DNA of 64,000 nt from Algoriphagus mannitolivorans DSM 15301 (GCF_000429425.1 NZ_AUBV01000010.1:186001-250000); one strand, 5' to 3'; positions 27,912 to 36,946 are shown, numbered from the stretch's first letter. Translations and numbers: made by a program. The notes: generated by a model not told the origin, from the letters alone.

Positions 27912-28703
27912 TTACAGAAATGACCGATCCTCGGAGGCTTCTTTAGCCATCTCTTCAGCAAGCTCTTTTCCCAGATAACGGTCAATCAGTCCATGTCCCA
28001 CATAAAGCAGGGGAGTCAGAAGTATGGCCACTGAAAACTTATAGACATAATTAATCAAGCCTACAGCGATGATTTGGCTCAAGCTCCAATTTCCAAAAAC
28101 ATAGAAAGCAATCCCTAACACTACAAACGAATCTATAAACTGAGAGACCAGCGTAGAACCGGTAGCACGAAGCCAGATCATATTGGCGCCGGTGATTGCA
28201 CGAAGTTTTTGAAACACGAAAACGTCTATCAATTGGCCCAACAAAAAAGCAGTTAGGGAGCCGATGATGATCCCTAATCCCTGCCTGAAAATCGAGTTGA
28301 AGGCATAGTTGATGTCAAAATTTTCTCCGCTTGGGGTTTCAGAATTCACTTCAATCCAAAAGTCAGCAGGTACCAAAACCGTGACAATGCTGATGATGAC
28401 AAAAATGTAAGCAATCAATCCGGCGGTTATAAAGCTGATTTTTTTAACTCCCTTCTTACCAAAATATTCATTGATAATGTCAGTGGTGATAAATACCACG
28501 GGCCAAATGATCGCTCCAGCGGTAAGGTTGAAGTCCAAAATGTATTCATCGAAAAAGCTCCAGTTGACAGGATCAAAGCCAAGTGTTTTTTCCGCCGAGA
28601 ATATTTTCACCCCAATGATTTCTGCCAAAATCGCATTGGTTAGAAAGATACTTCCCAGGATGAAAAAGAGATTGGTTTTCCGGCTGTGGTTTTGTTCATT
28701 CAT
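27912..28703 (-). CDS. yhhQ: Queuosine precursor transporter, YhhQ/VUT family
   Basis: 263 aa inner-membrane protein with about six or seven helices. Family motifs are NAILAEIIGVKIF, FITTDIINEYFGKKG, GQLIDVFVFQKLR and ATGSTLVSQFIDSFVVLGIAF. YhhQ imports 7-cyano- or 7-aminomethyl-7-deazaguanine for the tRNA modification queuosine. Its start overlaps the end of rnz by 8 bp, placing two tRNA-related genes side by side. No queuosine biosynthesis genes are in the window. Confidence 0.9.
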   Translation of the reverse strand: MNEQNHSRKTNLFFILGSIFLTNAILAEIIGVKIFSAEKTLGFDPVNWSFFDEYILDFNLTAGAIIWPVVFITTDIINEYFGKKGVKKISFITAGLIAYIFVIISIVTVLVPADFWIEVNSETPSGENFDINYAFNSIFRQGLGIIIGSLTAFLLGQLIDVFVFQKLRAITGANMIWLRATGSTLVSQFIDSFVVLGIAFYVFGNWSLSQIIAVGLINYVYKFSVAILLTPLLYVGHGLIDRYLGKELAEEMAKEASEDRSFL

Positions 28704-29628
28704 GAGCAGGCATAATTGAATAAGTGTCTCCTTCGATACTCAACTCTACATTGGAAAATACTGTTTGTGCTTCTATCAGCATTTCGTCCAAATCCCGATA
28801 TCTGGAGGAAAAATGGCCAAGAAGAAGCTTTTTTGCATTGGAAATTTTGGCTATTTCAGCGGCCTGTGCTGCGGTGCTGTGGAAAGTGTCTTTGGCTCTA
28901 AAGGCATCCGCTTCCAGAAAGGTCGATTCATGGTAAAGTAGATCCACTCCGGAAATATATTCCACCAAGCCCGGTTCAAACCTGGTATCGGAACAAAACG
29001 CATAACTCCGTAGAGCCGGAAGGGGATGACAATAATCTTTGACCAGGTAACGATTTCCATCTGAATCTTTAAAATCCCGGCCATGACGAAGATTTTGAAT
29101 TGCTTCCAAAGGGATTTTTTTCTCTTGGAGCTTTTCTTTGATAAGGCCTCTGGGGCCCTCTTTTTCCCGGATAAGAAATCCTGTCGTGGGAAGTCGATGA
29201 ACCAAAGGAAAACTGAAAACTGAAAACCGAGGATGATCCCACAGGAGATTCAAGCCATCTGTCTGGGTTTCAATAAATCTCAGAGGGTAGGAGAGGTGAG
29301 TGTTGCTCCATCTGAAATGGGTGGTGATGATTTCATCTAATCCTCTAGGTCCGAAAATAGTAAGCCCTTGGGTTCTTTTGGAAAGTTGAAAGCTGGAAAG
29401 GAGGCCTACCAAACCCAGGTAATGATCCCCGTGCAGGTGGGAAATGAAAATATGGGAAATCTTGGAGCTTTTGACCTTGAATTTTCTCATCTGGATCTGA
29501 GTTCCCTCACCGCAGTCCAGTAATAAACACTCCTGCCCAAATCTAACGACTTGGGCAGTGTGGTTTCTTCCATGTACGGGGATGGAAGAAGTGTTTCCTA
29601 AAATGGTGATCTCAAAATCAGGGATCAA
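28696..29628 (-). CDS. rnz: Ribonuclease Z (tRNA 3' endonuclease)
   Basis: 310 aa metallo-beta-lactamase-fold nuclease that removes 3' trailers from tRNA precursors. The zinc-binding motif is HLHGDH (64-69), with further ligands expected at SDTRF and GHFSSRYRD. LDCGEGTQIQMRKFKVKSSKISHIFISH is typical of the short bacterial form. It overlaps the STAS gene upstream by 4 bp and yhhQ downstream by 8 bp, so the purC-STAS-rnz-yhhQ order looks like one operon. Confidence 0.95.
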   Translation of the reverse strand: MIPDFEITILGNTSSIPVHGRNHTAQVVRFGQECLLLDCGEGTQIQMRKFKVKSSKISHIFISHLHGDHYLGLVGLLSSFQLSKRTQGLTIFGPRGLDEIITTHFRWSNTHLSYPLRFIETQTDGLNLLWDHPRFSVFSFPLVHRLPTTGFLIREKEGPRGLIKEKLQEKKIPLEAIQNLRHGRDFKDSDGNRYLVKDYCHPLPALRSYAFCSDTRFEPGLVEYISGVDLLYHESTFLEADAFRAKDTFHSTAAQAAEIAKISNAKKLLLGHFSSRYRDLDEMLIEAQTVFSNVELSIEGDTYSIMPAHE

Positions 29629-30002
29629 TCTTCCTCCTCTTCTTCTCCGTTTTCGATTTCGTGCATGAAGATGGCTTCACCGGCCTCTTCCAAGGTATTT
29701 ACCAAGTTCAGTTTTTTGTCCAGCATGGAGATTTTCAAAAGCTTCATGACATGCTCTTGCACTCCGGAAATGACGAAAATTCCTCCGTTTCTTCCGTATT
29801 CACGATCTCCTACCAAGAGAGCACTCAGCCCGCTTGAATCTACATATTTCACTTGGCTCATGTCCAGGACGATATTCGAAAACCCTTCAGCATGGATCGT
29901 CAAAAGTTCTGACTTCAATGCTGGAGCAAGAAGAGAGTCCAATTTCTCTTCCATAGGAGTGAAAACTACGTATTGCTCTTTTTTATCGATGGTGTATTTC
30001 AT
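29625..30002 (-). CDS. STAS-domain anti-sigma-factor antagonist-like protein
   Basis: 125 aa. A single STAS domain with the phosphoacceptor-type motif VDSSGLSALL (Ser56/57), as in SpoIIAA/RsbV-like proteins that release a sigma factor by binding its anti-sigma kinase. The C-terminus is a short acidic tail (ENGEEEEED). No RsbW-like kinase or sigma factor gene is adjacent. It lies between purC (13 bp) and rnz (4 bp overlap), so it appears housekeeping rather than part of a stress cluster. Confidence 0.9.
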   Translation of the reverse strand: MKYTIDKKEQYVVFTPMEEKLDSLLAPALKSELLTIHAEGFSNIVLDMSQVKYVDSSGLSALLVGDREYGRNGGIFVISGVQEHVMKLLKISMLDKKLNLVNTLEEAGEAIFMHEIENGEEEEED

Positions 30003-30015
30003 ACTAATTTTTGGA

Positions 30016-30957
30016 TTATTGGGCTAGATAGCCCAGAATTGCGGTTTCTATTCTGGATTCAATATCAGTGATTTCAGCTTTAATAAACTTCTCACCGGTG
30101 ATTTTTTCGAAAAGCTCAATATAGCGATCCGAAATACTTTCTACAATTTCATCAGTCATTTCAGGCACTGTTTGGCCTTCTTTACCTTGGAAGCCATTGG
30201 CAATCAACCATTGGCGGACAAACTCCTTGGAAAGCTGTTTTTGTGGTAGTCCTTGCTCTTGGTTTTCCTCATATCCATCAGCATAGAAATATCTGGAGGA
30301 ATCCGGAGTGTGGATTTCGTCGATCAATAAGATTTCATCTCCGTATTTTCCAAATTCATATTTGGTGTCCACCAAGATCAAGCCTTTTTCCTTGGCCATT
30401 TCCTGCCCTCTTTGGAATAATGCTCTGGTGTATTTTTCCAAAATGACATAATCTTGCTCGCTTACGATGCCCTGAGCCAGAATTTCTTCTCTGGAAATAT
30501 CTTCGTCATGGCCTTCTGAAGCCTTTGTGGTTGGAGTGATGATAGGTTCAGGAAAGGGATCGTTTTCTCTCATTCCCTCTGGCATGGGAACCCCACAAAG
30601 CATTCTTTTGCCAGCTTTGTATTCTCTAGCGGCATGTCCTGACATATAGCCGCGGATAACCATTTCCACTTTGAAAGGTTCGCAACGCTTGCCGATGGTG
30701 ACACTAGGATCGGGGGTAGCTGTAACCCAGTTAGGAACAATGTCCGAGGTGGCTTTCAAAAATCCCGCAGCAATTTGGTTGAGCACTTGACCTTTGAAAG
30801 GAATCGGACGTGGCAATACCACATCAAAAGCAGAAATTCGGTCGGAGGCGACGACAACAAGCTCCTTTTCGAAGATATAAACGTCTCTTACTTTTCCTTT
30901 GTAAAAACCCACCTGTCCCGGAAATTGGAAATGGGTTTCTTTGATGGCATTGCTCAT
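30016..30957 (-). CDS. purC: Phosphoribosylaminoimidazole-succinocarboxamide synthase
   Basis: 313 aa SAICAR synthase of purine synthesis, ligating aspartate to CAIR with ATP. Motifs: [56 protein letters not shown] and LVDTKYEFG. The length is that of the longer (Ade1-like) form usual in Bacteroidota; many other bacteria have about 240 aa. It is the first gene of the purC-STAS-rnz-yhhQ run. Confidence 0.97.
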   Translation of the reverse strand: MSNAIKETHFQFPGQVGFYKGKVRDVYIFEKELVVVASDRISAFDVVLPRPIPFKGQVLNQIAAGFLKATSDIVPNWVTATPDPSVTIGKRCEPFKVEMVIRGYMSGHAAREYKAGKRMLCGVPMPEGMRENDPFPEPIITPTTKASEGHDEDISREEILAQGIVSEQDYVILEKYTRALFQRGQEMAKEKGLILVDTKYEFGKYGDEILLIDEIHTPDSSRYFYADGYEENQEQGLPQKQLSKEFVRQWLIANGFQGKEGQTVPEMTDEIVESISDRYIELFEKITGEKFIKAEITDIESRIETAILGYLAQ

Positions 30958-30973
30958 TGTATAATCGTTTCGG

Positions 30974-30981
30974 CAAAAATA
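30974..30981 (-). promoter_or_regulatory. -7 promoter box TATTTTTG of the purC operon
   Basis: On the minus strand TATTTTTG matches TAnnTTTG, 16 bp from the purC start codon. I see no clean TTTG at -33. Confidence 0.45.
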
Positions 30982-31014
30982 GAAAAAGGTCTTTCCTTTG
31001 CCTTAGGTCTGGCC

Positions 31015-32151
31015 TTATTTCTTGACAATAATTCCGTTTTCATAGAACTCAGTCCGGATCAGCACTCCGTTTTCATCGTACCATTCTTGCTTTCCATCCA
31101 ATCTGCCGGATTTATAGTTTCTGATTTCCTTGGGATTGCCGTTTTCATGAAGAATTTTCACTTGACCTTGCTCGGCACCATTTTGAAAAGGAACTAAGGA
31201 AAATGGTTTCCCGCTAGGGTAAAAACTCTCCTCCCGGATTTTTCGACCGTTGGAATCATAGCTGATTCTGGATTTTAGGGTACCATCTTCATAATAGTAT
31301 AGCGTAGGCTGAACTGGAGTTCCTTTGGAATAAATGGACTTCATTTTCACCGTTCCGTCCGGGAAATATTCTAACATCTGACCTTCTGGAAGGCCTTTTT
31401 TATAAAATCCTTTGCGCTCAACTTGACCACTTTCGAAAAGTAAAAGGTACTCTCCATCCAATTCTCCAAATATGAAATTGCGCTGCGACTTGATTTTACC
31501 GCTGCTGAAATATTGAATGTCAGGGCCGTGTAATACTCCTTTAGAATAGCTGGTGGAGGAGAGGAGCTTACCATCTTCATCATAATCTTCAATTTTGCCA
31601 TCGTATTGTCCTGCCACGAAAGAAATTCTGGATTTGATTTTCCCGTTGGGATAATAGCTTTCAGTGACTCCATCGGGCTTGTTTTTCTTAAAATTGGACC
31701 GATCCCTCACCGTCCCATCCTCATAATAGGAAATGACTGGTCCTTCTAATTGGTTATCGACAAAATAGGATTCCTGACTGATTTTCCCATTAGGAAAAAA
31801 GCTCTGAGTCAAGCCTTGGCGGAGGTTGTTTTCGAATTTTACAATCCTCAAAGTATCTCCAGTATCTGGATCCAGATCATAAAAAAGGCCGTTACGCTTG
31901 TCATCTTTGAGATTTCCGATCAAAACCAGTTTTCCATTCAGGTCAAAAAGCCGAACTTCTCCCTGTGCTTTTCCATTGATTTTGGTGAAAACTTCCTTAA
32001 TCAGAAGAGAGTCTTCATCATAATAAGTGCGGTGGATGTCTTGGGTATTTCCTTGGGAAGAAAATGCAGTCATTCCCAAAATCAGCAAAAAAAGGCTTAA
32101 GAAATTCTTCTTGAGTCGTTCTGAAAGGATAGTAATAATCGGATTATCCAT
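31015..32151 (-). CDS. YwqK/MORN-variant repeat protein, exported
   Basis: 378 aa. A signal peptide lies at about 15-36. The rest is about a dozen 22-24 aa repeats of the form YYPNGKIKSRISFVAGQYDG (also YYEDGTVRDR, YFPDGTVKMK, WYDENGVLIR). This is the MORN_2/YwqK repeat, which forms an elongated beta-sheet. Database names call such proteins toxin-antitoxin antitoxin YwqK, but no toxin is adjacent and the signal peptide argues for a surface or periplasmic structural protein. Function unknown. Confidence 0.82.
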   Translation of the reverse strand: MDNPIITILSERLKKNFLSLFLLILGMTAFSSQGNTQDIHRTYYDEDSLLIKEVFTKINGKAQGEVRLFDLNGKLVLIGNLKDDKRNGLFYDLDPDTGDTLRIVKFENNLRQGLTQSFFPNGKISQESYFVDNQLEGPVISYYEDGTVRDRSNFKKNKPDGVTESYYPNGKIKSRISFVAGQYDGKIEDYDEDGKLLSSTSYSKGVLHGPDIQYFSSGKIKSQRNFIFGELDGEYLLLFESGQVERKGFYKKGLPEGQMLEYFPDGTVKMKSIYSKGTPVQPTLYYYEDGTLKSRISYDSNGRKIREESFYPSGKPFSLVPFQNGAEQGQVKILHENGNPKEIRNYKSGRLDGKQEWYDENGVLIRTEFYENGIIVKK

Positions 32152-32206
32152 TTCTGGAATGAAGTTTAAGTTTTGTGAAAATTAACTCCCTAGAATTCAA
32201 TTTGAG

Positions 32207-32214
32207 TAATTTTG
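32207..32214 (+). promoter_or_regulatory. -7 promoter box TAATTTTG upstream of apbE
   Basis: TAATTTTG matches TAnnTTTG. A transcript starting about 7 bp later would leave almost no leader before the ATG at 32225, which favours the downstream ATG at 32270 for apbE. Confidence 0.45.
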
Positions 32215-32269
32215 GAAGAATAAAATGAGTTTTAAACAGATTTGTAGTCAAATCCAGACAATTTCCATA

Positions 32270-33274
32270 ATGAGATATTCCCCTTTAGTACTGCTCTTTT
32301 CCCTTTTGTGTTTGGTTTCCTGTGAGGAAAAAGAAAAAGAATACCGAACCTATCAGGGAGAGATTTTTGGTACATACTATAAAATTCAAGTCAGTGAATT
32401 GGAACAGGATTTTCAGCCTGCCTTTGATTCCGTTTTTGCTCTGATCAATTCCGCCTCCAATTCTTATATCCAAGAGTCCGAGGTTTCATCCTTTAATCAA
32501 TCTGGGGTTTTGAAAGATCCATCTTTCACATTTCTGGAAATGATGGATTCTGCCAAAAAGTTTCATGAACTGAGTCAGGGATTCTTCGAGCCCACACTTT
32601 TCCCGTTGATCAAAGCTTGGGGATTCTCTTTTGAGCAAAGGGAATCGATGGACTCTGCCAAAGTAGCTGCGCTAAAGCGGTTGATTGGATTTGCCCAAAA
32701 AATATCGCAAACAGATACTGGTTTTGTTGCCTTGGAAAAAGAAGTCAAACTGGATATAACTGGTCTGGGTGAGGGTTATGCGATTGACAAGCTGGCAGCG
32801 GTATTGGATCAGGCGGGAGTAAAGGACTATTTGGTAGAAATCGGAGGCGAGATGAAAGCAAAAGGGCTGAATTCAAGAGGCGCAATCTGGTCCATCGGGA
32901 TAGAAGATCCTGTTCAAGTAGAATTGGGAAATGTAAATGTCCTTCTGGCTAAGGTGGAATTGGACCATTTGGCAATCAGTAGTTCAGGGAATTACAGGAA
33001 GTTTTACGTGGATGAAAATGGAGTCAGAAGACCCCATATCATTGATCCGATTACAGGATTCCCGGTGAGTCACTCTATGGTTTCGGTGTCTGTAATTGCC
33101 AAATCAGCTACTGAAGCCGATGCCTTGGCTACGGCTTTTATGTCTATGGGACCGGAGAAGGCCAAAGCATTGGCTGAGTCGATTCCGGGACTGGAAGCGA
33201 TGTTTGTGATCGGTGGAAAAGATGAACTCTTGATCGATTACACTTCTGGATTCCCCAGATCGGAGAAAAATTAA
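32270..33274 (+). CDS. apbE: FAD:protein FMN transferase, lipoprotein
   Basis: 334 aa from the ATG at 32270, chosen because it gives a clean lipoprotein signal, MRYSPLVLLFSLLCLVSC, with lipobox LVSC. An ATG 45 bp upstream is possible but sits right after the promoter box. ApbE transfers FMN to a threonine of extracytoplasmic flavoproteins such as NqrB/NqrC or RnfG. Family features include GTYYKIQV, DITGLGEGYAIDKLA, LVEIGGEMKAKG and RRPHIIDPITGFPV, ending in the conserved ATEADALATAFMSMG. No Nqr/Rnf gene is nearby. Confidence 0.92.
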   Translation: MRYSPLVLLFSLLCLVSCEEKEKEYRTYQGEIFGTYYKIQVSELEQDFQPAFDSVFALINSASNSYIQESEVSSFNQSGVLKDPSFTFLEMMDSAKKFHELSQGFFEPTLFPLIKAWGFSFEQRESMDSAKVAALKRLIGFAQKISQTDTGFVALEKEVKLDITGLGEGYAIDKLAAVLDQAGVKDYLVEIGGEMKAKGLNSRGAIWSIGIEDPVQVELGNVNVLLAKVELDHLAISSSGNYRKFYVDENGVRRPHIIDPITGFPVSHSMVSVSVIAKSATEADALATAFMSMGPEKAKALAESIPGLEAMFVIGGKDELLIDYTSGFPRSEKN

Positions 33275-33294
33275 TCTTATCTCATTTAAAGCAA

Positions 33295-33321
33295 AAAGAG
33301 CAGGTTTTGGGCCTGCTCTTT
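33295..33321 (-). terminator. Terminator between apbE and thiolase genes
   Basis: Perfect 10 bp stem AAAGAGCAGG (33295-33304) / CCTGCTCTTT (33312-33321). A run of T's follows on the minus strand, so it mainly ends the thiolase transcript; it may also slow the convergent apbE transcript. Confidence 0.75.
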
Positions 33322-33341
33322 GGGTTGGAATGGATGCGAAT

Positions 33342-34523
33342 TTACATTTTTTCGATGACCAGTGCTGAAGCACCTCCGCCACCGTTACAAATTCCAGCAA
33401 CGCCGATGTCGCCAGACTTTTTATGTAGTACGGAATTAAGCGTAGTGATAATTCTAGCTCCCGAAGCACCCAGTGGGTGGCCTAAGGAAACAGCACCCCC
33501 AAATACATTCAATTTATCATTGTCCAGATTAAGCTGGCGCTGGTTGGCCAAGGCTACCGCGGAAAATGCTTCGTTAATTTCATAGAATGAAACTTCATCG
33601 GAGGATACACCGGCATGCTTCAAAGCCTTTGGAATTGCCAATGCGGGAGCTGTGGTAAACCAAAGAGGATCAGTCGCAGCATCTGCGAAACCTCTGATTT
33701 TTGCCAAAGGCTTTAAACCAAGTTCCTCAGCCTTTTCTTTGCTGACTAGTACCAAAGCAGAGGCTCCGTCATTCATGGTAGAGGCATTAGCAGCTGTTAC
33801 TGTTCCATTCTTATCGAAAACTGGCCTTAGCGAAGGGATTTTGTCAAAAAATACATTCTTGTACTCTTCATCTTCCTCCATCAGGATGGTTTCTCCTTTT
33901 CTTCCCATCATTTCCACAGGGACTATCTCGTCCTTGAACATTCCCTTTTCCCAGGCCTCGGCTGATCTTTTGTATGATTGGATAGCATAGGCATCCTGAT
34001 CTTCTCGGGAAATATTCATTTCCTTGGCGGTATTGTCGGCACAATTTCCCATAGGGAATTTATAATACACTTCGAATAGTCCGTCTTTTACCAAGCCGTC
34101 TACCAGTTCGGCATTTCCATATTTGTAGCCAAATCGAGCTTTGGGCACATAAAAAGGCACATTGGACATGCTTTCCATTCCTCCTGCGACCACGACATCA
34201 TTGATGCCCAGCATGATGGATTGCGCTGCAAACATCACGGCTTTCATCCCGGAAGCGCAGACTTTATTGATGGTAGTGCAGGGTACTTGATATCCGATTC
34301 CTGCTCCTATAGCAGCTTGACGGGCGGGAGCCTGACCAAGATTAGCCGAAATCACATTGCCCATAAAAACTTCCTGAACGGCCTCGGCATTTACTCCAGA
34401 TTTGGAAAGGGCACCTTTGATGGCTGTGCTTCCAAGCTCTATGGCTGACATTCCGGAAAGTTTTCCACCAAAACTTCCAATGGGGGTTCGAACAGCCGAA
34501 ACGATATAGACTTCTTTAATCAT
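33342..34523 (-). CDS. Acetyl-CoA C-acetyltransferase (thiolase)
   Basis: 393 aa. Nucleophile Cys89 in NKVCASGMKA, the NEAFSAV motif, GGAVSLGHPLGASGARI with the catalytic His, and the terminal CNGGGGASAL with the second Cys are all present. Length and motifs fit biosynthetic-type thiolases (AtoB/PhaA/ThlA), which condense two acetyl-CoA or run the reverse reaction. No other beta-oxidation or PHB genes are adjacent. It follows the Bat-like operon on the same strand (75 bp gap). Confidence 0.95.
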   Translation of the reverse strand: MIKEVYIVSAVRTPIGSFGGKLSGMSAIELGSTAIKGALSKSGVNAEAVQEVFMGNVISANLGQAPARQAAIGAGIGYQVPCTTINKVCASGMKAVMFAAQSIMLGINDVVVAGGMESMSNVPFYVPKARFGYKYGNAELVDGLVKDGLFEVYYKFPMGNCADNTAKEMNISREDQDAYAIQSYKRSAEAWEKGMFKDEIVPVEMMGRKGETILMEEDEEYKNVFFDKIPSLRPVFDKNGTVTAANASTMNDGASALVLVSKEKAEELGLKPLAKIRGFADAATDPLWFTTAPALAIPKALKHAGVSSDEVSFYEINEAFSAVALANQRQLNLDNDKLNVFGGAVSLGHPLGASGARIITTLNSVLHKKSGDIGVAGICNGGGGASALVIEKM

Positions 34524-34598
34524 GTTTATTTGGGTTTAAGTTCTGTTTTAATTTCTTCAAAAACTCCGGTGCATAAGCTTCATCCGCAAAGCCATCAT

Positions 34599-35207
34599 TT
34601 ACCAATCCGGTAAACCTTTTTTGGGTCTTTGGGTGGGAGTTTTCTTGTTTTGTTGAATGTAGCGAAGTTCCGCAGCATTCAGGGACTCCAAAATCTGTTG
34701 AGCCTGCTCTGGAGAGAGATTCATAGCCTTGAGTTTTTCTCTCATTTCTTCCAACTTTTTCTGGCGGTCTGCAAGGTTGGCGTCCATTTGATCGTTCGCA
34801 TTTTCCCCTGCATCCTCACTCTTATCAGAAGGATTTTGACCTTTTTGCCCTTCCTTGGCTTTATCCTCATCGGTTTTTTCCCCATCCTTCTGCTCGGATT
34901 GAGAATCACCCTGCTCACCCTCACTTTGTTGGTTTTTATTCTGCTGGTTCTGCTGCTGCTGATTTTGTTGGTTTTGCTGCTGCTCTTGTTCCTGCTCTTG
35001 CTCGAGCTTTTCTTTCAGCGCTTTCAGTTTGGCATCATTGGGAAATTTGGCAAGGCCGTCATTGACAGTTTGAAGTGCCTGATCCTTTTCGGTTTTGACA
35101 TAAGATCTCGCAGCTCTGTTGAAGTAATCTCCAGAGCTTTGTCCAAAGATTTCTCCAGAGGCTAGGAAAATCAATCCCAGAAATAGGATTCCAAGTTTAT
35201 TTTTCAT
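34599..35207 (-). CDS. Exported TPR protein with long Gln/Glu-rich low-complexity segment (BatC-like)
   Basis: 202 aa. A signal peptide (about 1-22, ending FGQ) precedes a single TPR-like unit (YFNRAARSYVKTEKDQALQTVNDGLAKFPND). A highly polar Q/N/E/K segment follows (about 68-140, coiled-coil or disordered), then a helical tail ending KKGLPDW. Placement after a vWA protein and another TPR protein fits the BatC position of the Bat (aerotolerance-type) operon. It overlaps the preceding TPR gene by 11 bp. Some Q/E length variation between strains would be expected. Confidence 0.75.
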   Translation of the reverse strand: MKNKLGILFLGLIFLASGEIFGQSSGDYFNRAARSYVKTEKDQALQTVNDGLAKFPNDAKLKALKEKLEQEQEQEQQQNQQNQQQQNQQNKNQQSEGEQGDSQSEQKDGEKTDEDKAKEGQKGQNPSDKSEDAGENANDQMDANLADRQKKLEEMREKLKAMNLSPEQAQQILESLNAAELRYIQQNKKTPTQRPKKGLPDW

Positions 35208-35844
35208 TGATCTCTACGACGTCTTTGAGTGAGTTGATAAAATCCTGATAAGCAGCCACAGTCTCATCCTGCGCTAAGGCATCATTCATAACCTTTAAAG
35301 CGTCGGCAAAACGAAATTGTTCCACCAATCGGTCCGCCTCTGCTTTTTTTCGCTTGGCAAACTCTGAGGGTTCGGGCTTATTCTTCTCTTTTTCCTTTCG
35401 CTCTTCGTCTCGCTTTAGCCAGCGGGCTAAAAGTTCATAATTATAGCGAGCTTGCTCATTTCCCGGATCCTTGATCAATGCGGATTGGAATTTACTCAAG
35501 GCAGCTTGATATTCCTGTTTATTCCCCAATAATACTCCCCCTTGGTTGTAGGCAAATGAGGCTAAAACCTTATCCTCACTTTGGGTGGTTTGATCATAAT
35601 AGGTAGCAGCTTCTTCGAGTTTATCGGCATAATGATGACTCAGAGCCAAGTCAAAATCCAGATAAGAAGATTTTAACTGAAAGTCATTGACCAAAACCAA
35701 ATGATCCTCTGCTGATTCTGGATATTTAGCCTCAGCGTAGGAGGTCTCGGCTTTTTCGATAGCAGAATTTAACCTGCTTACCCTGGTCCAAGAGGATGGG
35801 ATTATCAAAAACAAACCGAAAATCCACTTGCTCCAACTCATCAC
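35197..35844 (-). CDS. TPR protein of the Bat-like operon
   Basis: 215 aa. An N-terminal hydrophobic segment (about 4-20, WSKWIFGLFLIIPSSW) suggests export or anchoring. TPR-like helices follow (YAEAKYPESAEDHLVL, ASFAYNQGGVLLGNKQEYQAALSKFQSALIKDPGNEQARYNYELL). A charged KRDEERKEKEKN segment then leads to a helical C-terminus. It overlaps the vWA gene by 4 bp and the Q-rich gene by 11 bp, so the three are translationally coupled. Probably a periplasmic scaffold of the vWA complex. Confidence 0.78.
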   Translation of the reverse strand: MMSWSKWIFGLFLIIPSSWTRVSRLNSAIEKAETSYAEAKYPESAEDHLVLVNDFQLKSSYLDFDLALSHHYADKLEEAATYYDQTTQSEDKVLASFAYNQGGVLLGNKQEYQAALSKFQSALIKDPGNEQARYNYELLARWLKRDEERKEKEKNKPEPSEFAKRKKAEADRLVEQFRFADALKVMNDALAQDETVAAYQDFINSLKDVVEINEK

Positions 35845-36806
35845 AGTTTAATGGTTTTTACGGGTAATATCATGTCCATCATGGCTAGACCTAAGGCAGC
35901 CAAAAGGAAATAAAAGTATTTGTTGGAGCTGGTTTCCACCATTCTGGTATTGGTGATACCACCTTCAAGATTATCTAAAGCAGAGATCAAATTACCCATT
36001 TCCTTGGTTTGATCTGAGATTTCAAAATACTCTCCACCAGTATGGGAAGCGATATACTGCAATGGAGCTTTATCCAACTTGGTCAAAGCTGGCTTTCCTG
36101 TTTTGGTGTCAATCACGACACCATTTCCTCGAGGCATTTGACCACCCGCTTCTGTACCTACTCCAAGGGAAAAAACCTTTACACCCTGGTCTTCCAGTTG
36201 CTCGGTAATATCATCCAAATCGTCACCGAAATGCTCTCCGTCAGAGATCAGAACGATTGCTTTAGCCTTTACTTCTGGGCTTTCATCTTTCTCGAATTTG
36301 TCCAAGGCGAGCTTTAAAGGAGTATTCAAGTCTGTTCCCAAGTTGGGAACCAAGCCAATATTCAGTCCATCAATGTAGAGGTTCAATACCGCTTGATCAT
36401 AGGTAAGAGGTAGCTGCATAAACGCCTCCGTACTGAAAATAATCAGGCCAATCCGGTCTGAAGGGAAGGATTTGAGCAGTTCTTTCAATTCAAACTGTAT
36501 CCGGGCAAGGCGGTTCGGGCCGACATCGGTGGCGATCATGGACTGGGAAAGATCCACGGCAATGAAAATATCTTTTCCTTCTTCCTGCACTTCCTTGAAG
36601 GAGTTTCCGATGGAAGGCCCTGCAAAAGCAATCAGGAAGAGAATAAAATAAAGAGTCCGGAGAAATAGTTTGGTGAAAAGCCGTTGTTTCTCCACCTTTA
36701 ATTTCCTGTTGATGATCAGAAATCTGGAGATATAGAAGATATACAGAAGGATAAATAATCCTCCAAGAATCAAAATCAATCTTAGGTCAGGGTATGCCCA
36801 AATCAT
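35841..36806 (-). CDS. batB: vWA-domain membrane protein, BatB-like
   Basis: 321 aa. Two N-terminal transmembrane helices (about 9-30 and 46-63) are followed by a von Willebrand A domain with a complete metal-ion-dependent adhesion site: DLSQS (85-89), Thr158 and ISDGEHFGDD near 192. A C-terminal helix (about 294-312) re-enters the membrane. VDLSQSMIATDVGPNRL is characteristic of BatA/BatB of Bacteroidota. It heads the three-gene coupled unit; the usual MoxR, DUF58, BatA and BatD genes are missing here. Confidence 0.85.
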   Translation of the reverse strand: MIWAYPDLRLILILGGLFILLYIFYISRFLIINRKLKVEKQRLFTKLFLRTLYFILFLIAFAGPSIGNSFKEVQEEGKDIFIAVDLSQSMIATDVGPNRLARIQFELKELLKSFPSDRIGLIIFSTEAFMQLPLTYDQAVLNLYIDGLNIGLVPNLGTDLNTPLKLALDKFEKDESPEVKAKAIVLISDGEHFGDDLDDITEQLEDQGVKVFSLGVGTEAGGQMPRGNGVVIDTKTGKPALTKLDKAPLQYIASHTGGEYFEISDQTKEMGNLISALDNLEGGITNTRMVETSSNKYFYFLLAALGLAMMDMILPVKTIKL

Positions 36807-36946
36807 GGCCTGAAATTAGGAAATAAACCTAATTTTGAAAGGTGGGAATTGGTAAGCGGTGGGTAAGAATTGAAAACTTTCGAAAGAATTAACAAACATT
36901 AATTTCTTGGTGCCGTTGGGCAAGAGAAAAATCGAATCATTATTAT

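Noticed and set aside
31015-32151. YwqK protein as part of a toxin-antitoxin system
   Set aside because: No toxin gene is adjacent, and the product has a signal peptide and is far longer than an antitoxin.
34524-34598. An open frame after the Q-rich gene stop (minus strand) reading VNDGFADEAYAPEF and ending just inside the thiolase start
   Set aside because: It could suggest a frameshifted C-terminus, but about 32 stop-free codons is expected by chance and the KGLPDW end of the Q-rich protein looks natural.
34629-35165. Long plus-strand open frame rich in Leu/Ile across the Q-rich gene
   Set aside because: It is the antisense shadow of the CAG/GAG-rich repeats and has no ribosome-binding or family features.
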